From: Rugamonas violacea
GTDB taxonomy: Bacteria; Pseudomonadota; Gammaproteobacteria; Burkholderiales; Burkholderiaceae_D
Reading direction: 5' to 3'
Length of the DNA: 54,300 nt
Assembly (NCBI RefSeq): GCF_016461825.1
Contig: NZ_JAEMNU010000133.1
Span: 1-54,300, forward strand
Shown here: positions 52,362 to 54,300 of the stretch, one piece after another
Layout: each line of letters begins with the position of its first letter
How positions within the stretch are numbered: the first letter of the stretch is position 1
Translations under genes and position numbers: made by a program
The notes under the pieces: generated by a model
The model's input: only the letters and a program-made list of their open reading frames with translations
Told to the model about the DNA's origin: nothing
Database searches by the model: none

Positions 52362-52849
52362 TAGGTGAACGAAATCCGCCTGGCCACTGCGGACTGATCT
52401 AACAGCATTGGCTGACACATGGCCGACAGCACGGCTTCTGGTCGCGGTTGACTCCCACCGCTACCGTGAAGCGGTACTGTGCAGCATAGGCGCACTAGGA
52501 GGCCCGCTACGGCGTCGTTCATCGGTAGTCAGTGCAACGCTGCCCACAAGCGCTAGCAACACCCACAGATATTTTAAAACCCGCACGAGGAAAATTACCC
52601 GTCCCACAACCTTATTTGATGGAGCCTGCGCCCCGCGACCATCCCACGTCGCCACCTTCACCCCACAGATATCTTTCCCGCGCAGACAGGGGAAGTATCC
52701 CGGCCCACCGGCCTGTTAAACAAACCGAGGCAAGCATAGGCTTTTCCCTTCGAAGTTCCTGGCACTGTAGCCCCACTTCCTCGGAATTTTTTTGGTCAGT
52801 AACCCGCCACGCTATACTGGCCCGAAACCAACAAATAGGGAACGGGCCA
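52362..52849. other. Gene-poor stretch before a hypothetical gene
   Basis: 488 bp without a convincing gene. Short frames in it lack ribosome sites and recognisable features. Confidence 0.4.
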
Positions 52850-53485
52850 ATGACTGATGCGGATAAAATTGCAACTGGTAGCCTGATTGTTGCGTTGCTG
52901 TCGATGGGCGTTGCTGGCCTCACTGCATGGCTGACGCTGTGGCAGCGAGGCACTATTAAGATGGTGCGGCCTTCCTTGATAGCGTTTCTCGACGCTGCGG
53001 GGAGCGATGGACCGAAAGTATGGCTCCGAGCGCTGCTGTACTCTACCGCCCACAGAGGCTGCGTCCTTGAAAGCATGTACGTCCGTCTTCGCCGGGGCGA
53101 GAGCCAGCAGAATTTCAGCTTCTGGGTATGCGGCGGCGGTAGAGGCGACTTAGCCAGCGGCTGCGGCCTGCATGTCGGTCATACCGGCATCGCCCTGAAC
53201 CACCACTTCGTACTACCCAAGGACGGTAGCCGGTTTGAGTTCTTACAAGGCGACTACATCATCGACGTATTCAGCATCATCGTCGGCAGCAAAACCCCGC
53301 TACTGCTGGCTCACATTCCGCTGCACCTGACGGAACCACACGCCCAGTCTCTCAAGAACCCGGACGAGAACGTGTACTTCGACTGGTGGCCCGACTCCGC
53401 CCGCTACAACGCACACATCGTCACCCACCCACAACGGCCTGAACTGCCCGATATGCTCACGGAACTATTCGGTAGCAAGCCCTGA
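52850..53485 (+). CDS. Hypothetical protein with N-terminal membrane helix (211 aa)
   Basis: The ATG at 52850 has an AGGGAACGGG site upstream; longer frames start in a region of different character. One membrane helix at about 9-30 (GSLIVALLSMGVAGLTAWLT) precedes a beta-rich cytoplasmic or periplasmic domain (MVRPSLIAFLDAAGSDGPKV, LLYSTAHRGCVLESMYVRLR, VGHTGIALNHHFVLPKDGSR). This layout recurs in uncharacterised accessory proteins. Converges on the next gene with 12 bp between stops. Confidence 0.65.
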   Translation: MTDADKIATGSLIVALLSMGVAGLTAWLTLWQRGTIKMVRPSLIAFLDAAGSDGPKVWLRALLYSTAHRGCVLESMYVRLRRGESQQNFSFWVCGGGRGDLASGCGLHVGHTGIALNHHFVLPKDGSRFEFLQGDYIIDVFSIIVGSKTPLLLAHIPLHLTEPHAQSLKNPDENVYFDWWPDSARYNAHIVTHPQRPELPDMLTELFGSKP

Positions 53486-53497
53486 CTGCCGGCACCA

Positions 53498-53926
53498 TCA
53501 AGAAGATGCCTTGTCACGACGCACGCCCAGCACCACCGCTTGAAGGTCTGCATTCGTGACGGATGAGCCACCAAGCGAATCCTGCCGCATCGCAGCCACC
53601 ATATCAATGAAGGAGTCACATTGTTCATCGGTGTTCATGGTAGCGCCCAAGCGCTCAAATGCTGCAAAGGCTGAAATGACGACAGGACCAGCGTACAGCG
53701 AGATTCTGGACTTTGCGTCTGCGGTTTTGGCACCTAGCTGCCGTCCTTCCAGCGTGTTCTTCTGATGCCCCAAATTTGCTAGTTCACTGACGCACAGCAA
53801 ATAGTCGGAGTATGCCTTCGACCGTAGTTCGCGCTGGTGCTTCTTGCTATCAAGGTGGCGAGTGAAGAAGAACTGCAATACAGCACCGACTACAAGTCCG
53901 ATTAAAGAGAAGATGGCTGGGTTCAT
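53498..53926 (-). CDS. Hypothetical protein with N-terminal membrane helix (142 aa)
   Basis: Starts at the ATG 53926 (AGGGCG site). An N-terminal helix (AIFSLIGLVVGAVLQFFFTR) is followed by a basic, helical region (HLDSKKHQRELRSKAYSDYL) and an alpha-helical body. The pattern is common among small membrane-anchored orphan proteins in accessory DNA. No function assigned. Confidence 0.65.
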   Translation of the reverse strand: MNPAIFSLIGLVVGAVLQFFFTRHLDSKKHQRELRSKAYSDYLLCVSELANLGHQKNTLEGRQLGAKTADAKSRISLYAGPVVISAFAAFERLGATMNTDEQCDSFIDMVAAMRQDSLGGSSVTNADLQAVVLGVRRDKASS

Positions 53927-54300
53927 TCAACGCCCTGTCAGGTCGTGCGAAAATGGGAAGCGGCGGCTACTGACTCTAACGTATCTGCCTGCGCTGTCAC
54001 TGCGCCGGCAATGCAGACCTAGAGGGGAAACGACCTTAGAACCTCTTGTGTCCATTCCCTCACCGCGTCATCTACAGCCACTCCTGGCTCATATGCGACT
54101 GCATGGGGGGGGGGTAGCAATTTTAGCCTCACGGCCTATCAGCCTGGTAAGTGGTGACGAATCCGCGAGTAGTCCACTTGCTCAATCACCCCAGTCGGGA
54201 AGACCCCTAAAGTGGACCCGTCAGTCAAGACACTCTGCCAGTTAATTTAAGCTGTGCCCATTTCCACTTCATCAGCTGCTCGGCGCTGTCCCGTACTACT
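53927..54300. other. Right-end stretch without a supported gene; G10 run
   Basis: No complete gene is seen. A homopolymer of ten G lies at 54105-54114. The last 76 bp are open on minus to a stop at 54225-54227 (reading VVRDSAEQLMKWKWAQLKLT) and could be the end of a gene lying beyond the window, but this is too short to support. Confidence 0.4.

Noticed and set aside
52408..52719. 103-codon plus frame before the 211-aa hypothetical gene
   Set aside because: No ribosome site, unusual composition and no similarity to anything recognised.
54225..54300. Open minus frame at the right edge as a partial gene
   Set aside because: Only 24 codons are visible and no family is recognisable.

Overview
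The window looks like the chromosome of a high-GC betaproteobacterium of the Oxalobacteraceae type (Massilia, Duganella, Janthinobacterium relatives). This is inferred from the paired cyanophycin synthetase genes with their dedicated ABC transporter and DUF1854 gene, from PEP-CTERM secreted proteins, and from codon use. No rRNA or tRNA was seen, so the genus is not fixed.

Layout. (1) 1-7308, minus: a secreted RHS/YD-repeat protein with an N-terminal Kelch-like region, running off the left edge. Upstream of it is a short-headed YD protein with two IPT/TIG domains and six tandem repeats. (2) 7522-15647: cyanophycin module. cphA and cphA' are on minus; divergent on plus are a zinc-ribbon ABC exporter and a DUF1854 protein. 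(3) 15713-23375: candidate RiPP (graspetide-like) locus. Two paralogous precursor peptides of 59 and 58 aa precede a tightly overlapping operon: MvdD-like ATP-grasp ligase, Clp-fold serine protease, MauE-like membrane protein, CxxC thioredoxin-like protein and ABC exporter. A sedolisin (S53) gene converges on it. The two precursors arose by a roughly 600-bp tandem duplication that left a stub of the ATP-grasp gene between them. (4) 23544-28387: a chemoreceptor and three tandem paralogous PEP-CTERM proteins, the middle one with a frameshifted signal peptide. (5) 28471-31474: a hypothetical gene, a secreted TIM-barrel-like protein and two small orphan genes. (6) 31590-33975: scrambled IS66 debris, a MITE-like palindromic element and an AT-rich, effector-like orphan. 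(7) 34024-50675: a GalNAc-glycan utilisation locus. On minus are GH31, a TonB receptor, a GH109-like oxidoreductase-fold protein and a DUF3472 lipoprotein. On plus are agaS, a ROK kinase, agaZ, agaR, a nagA-type deacetylase and an MFS sugar porter. (8) 50676-54300: accessory end with a RelE/Xre toxin-antitoxin pair lying between the 3' end of the MFS gene and a second, degenerate copy of that 3' end, then small hypothetical genes.

How they work together. In the GalNAc locus, periplasmic or surface glycosidases would release GalNAc, which enters through the TonB receptor and the MFS porter. It would then be phosphorylated (ROK), deacetylated (NagA-type) and deaminated/isomerised (AgaS) to tagatose-6-phosphate under AgaR control. 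In the RiPP locus, each precursor gene has its own matched promoter and is followed by strong stem-loops that would separate high precursor expression from low enzyme expression. Two conserved cysteines in the precursors match the redox-type proteins in the operon. This locus is the best candidate for an undescribed system in the window.
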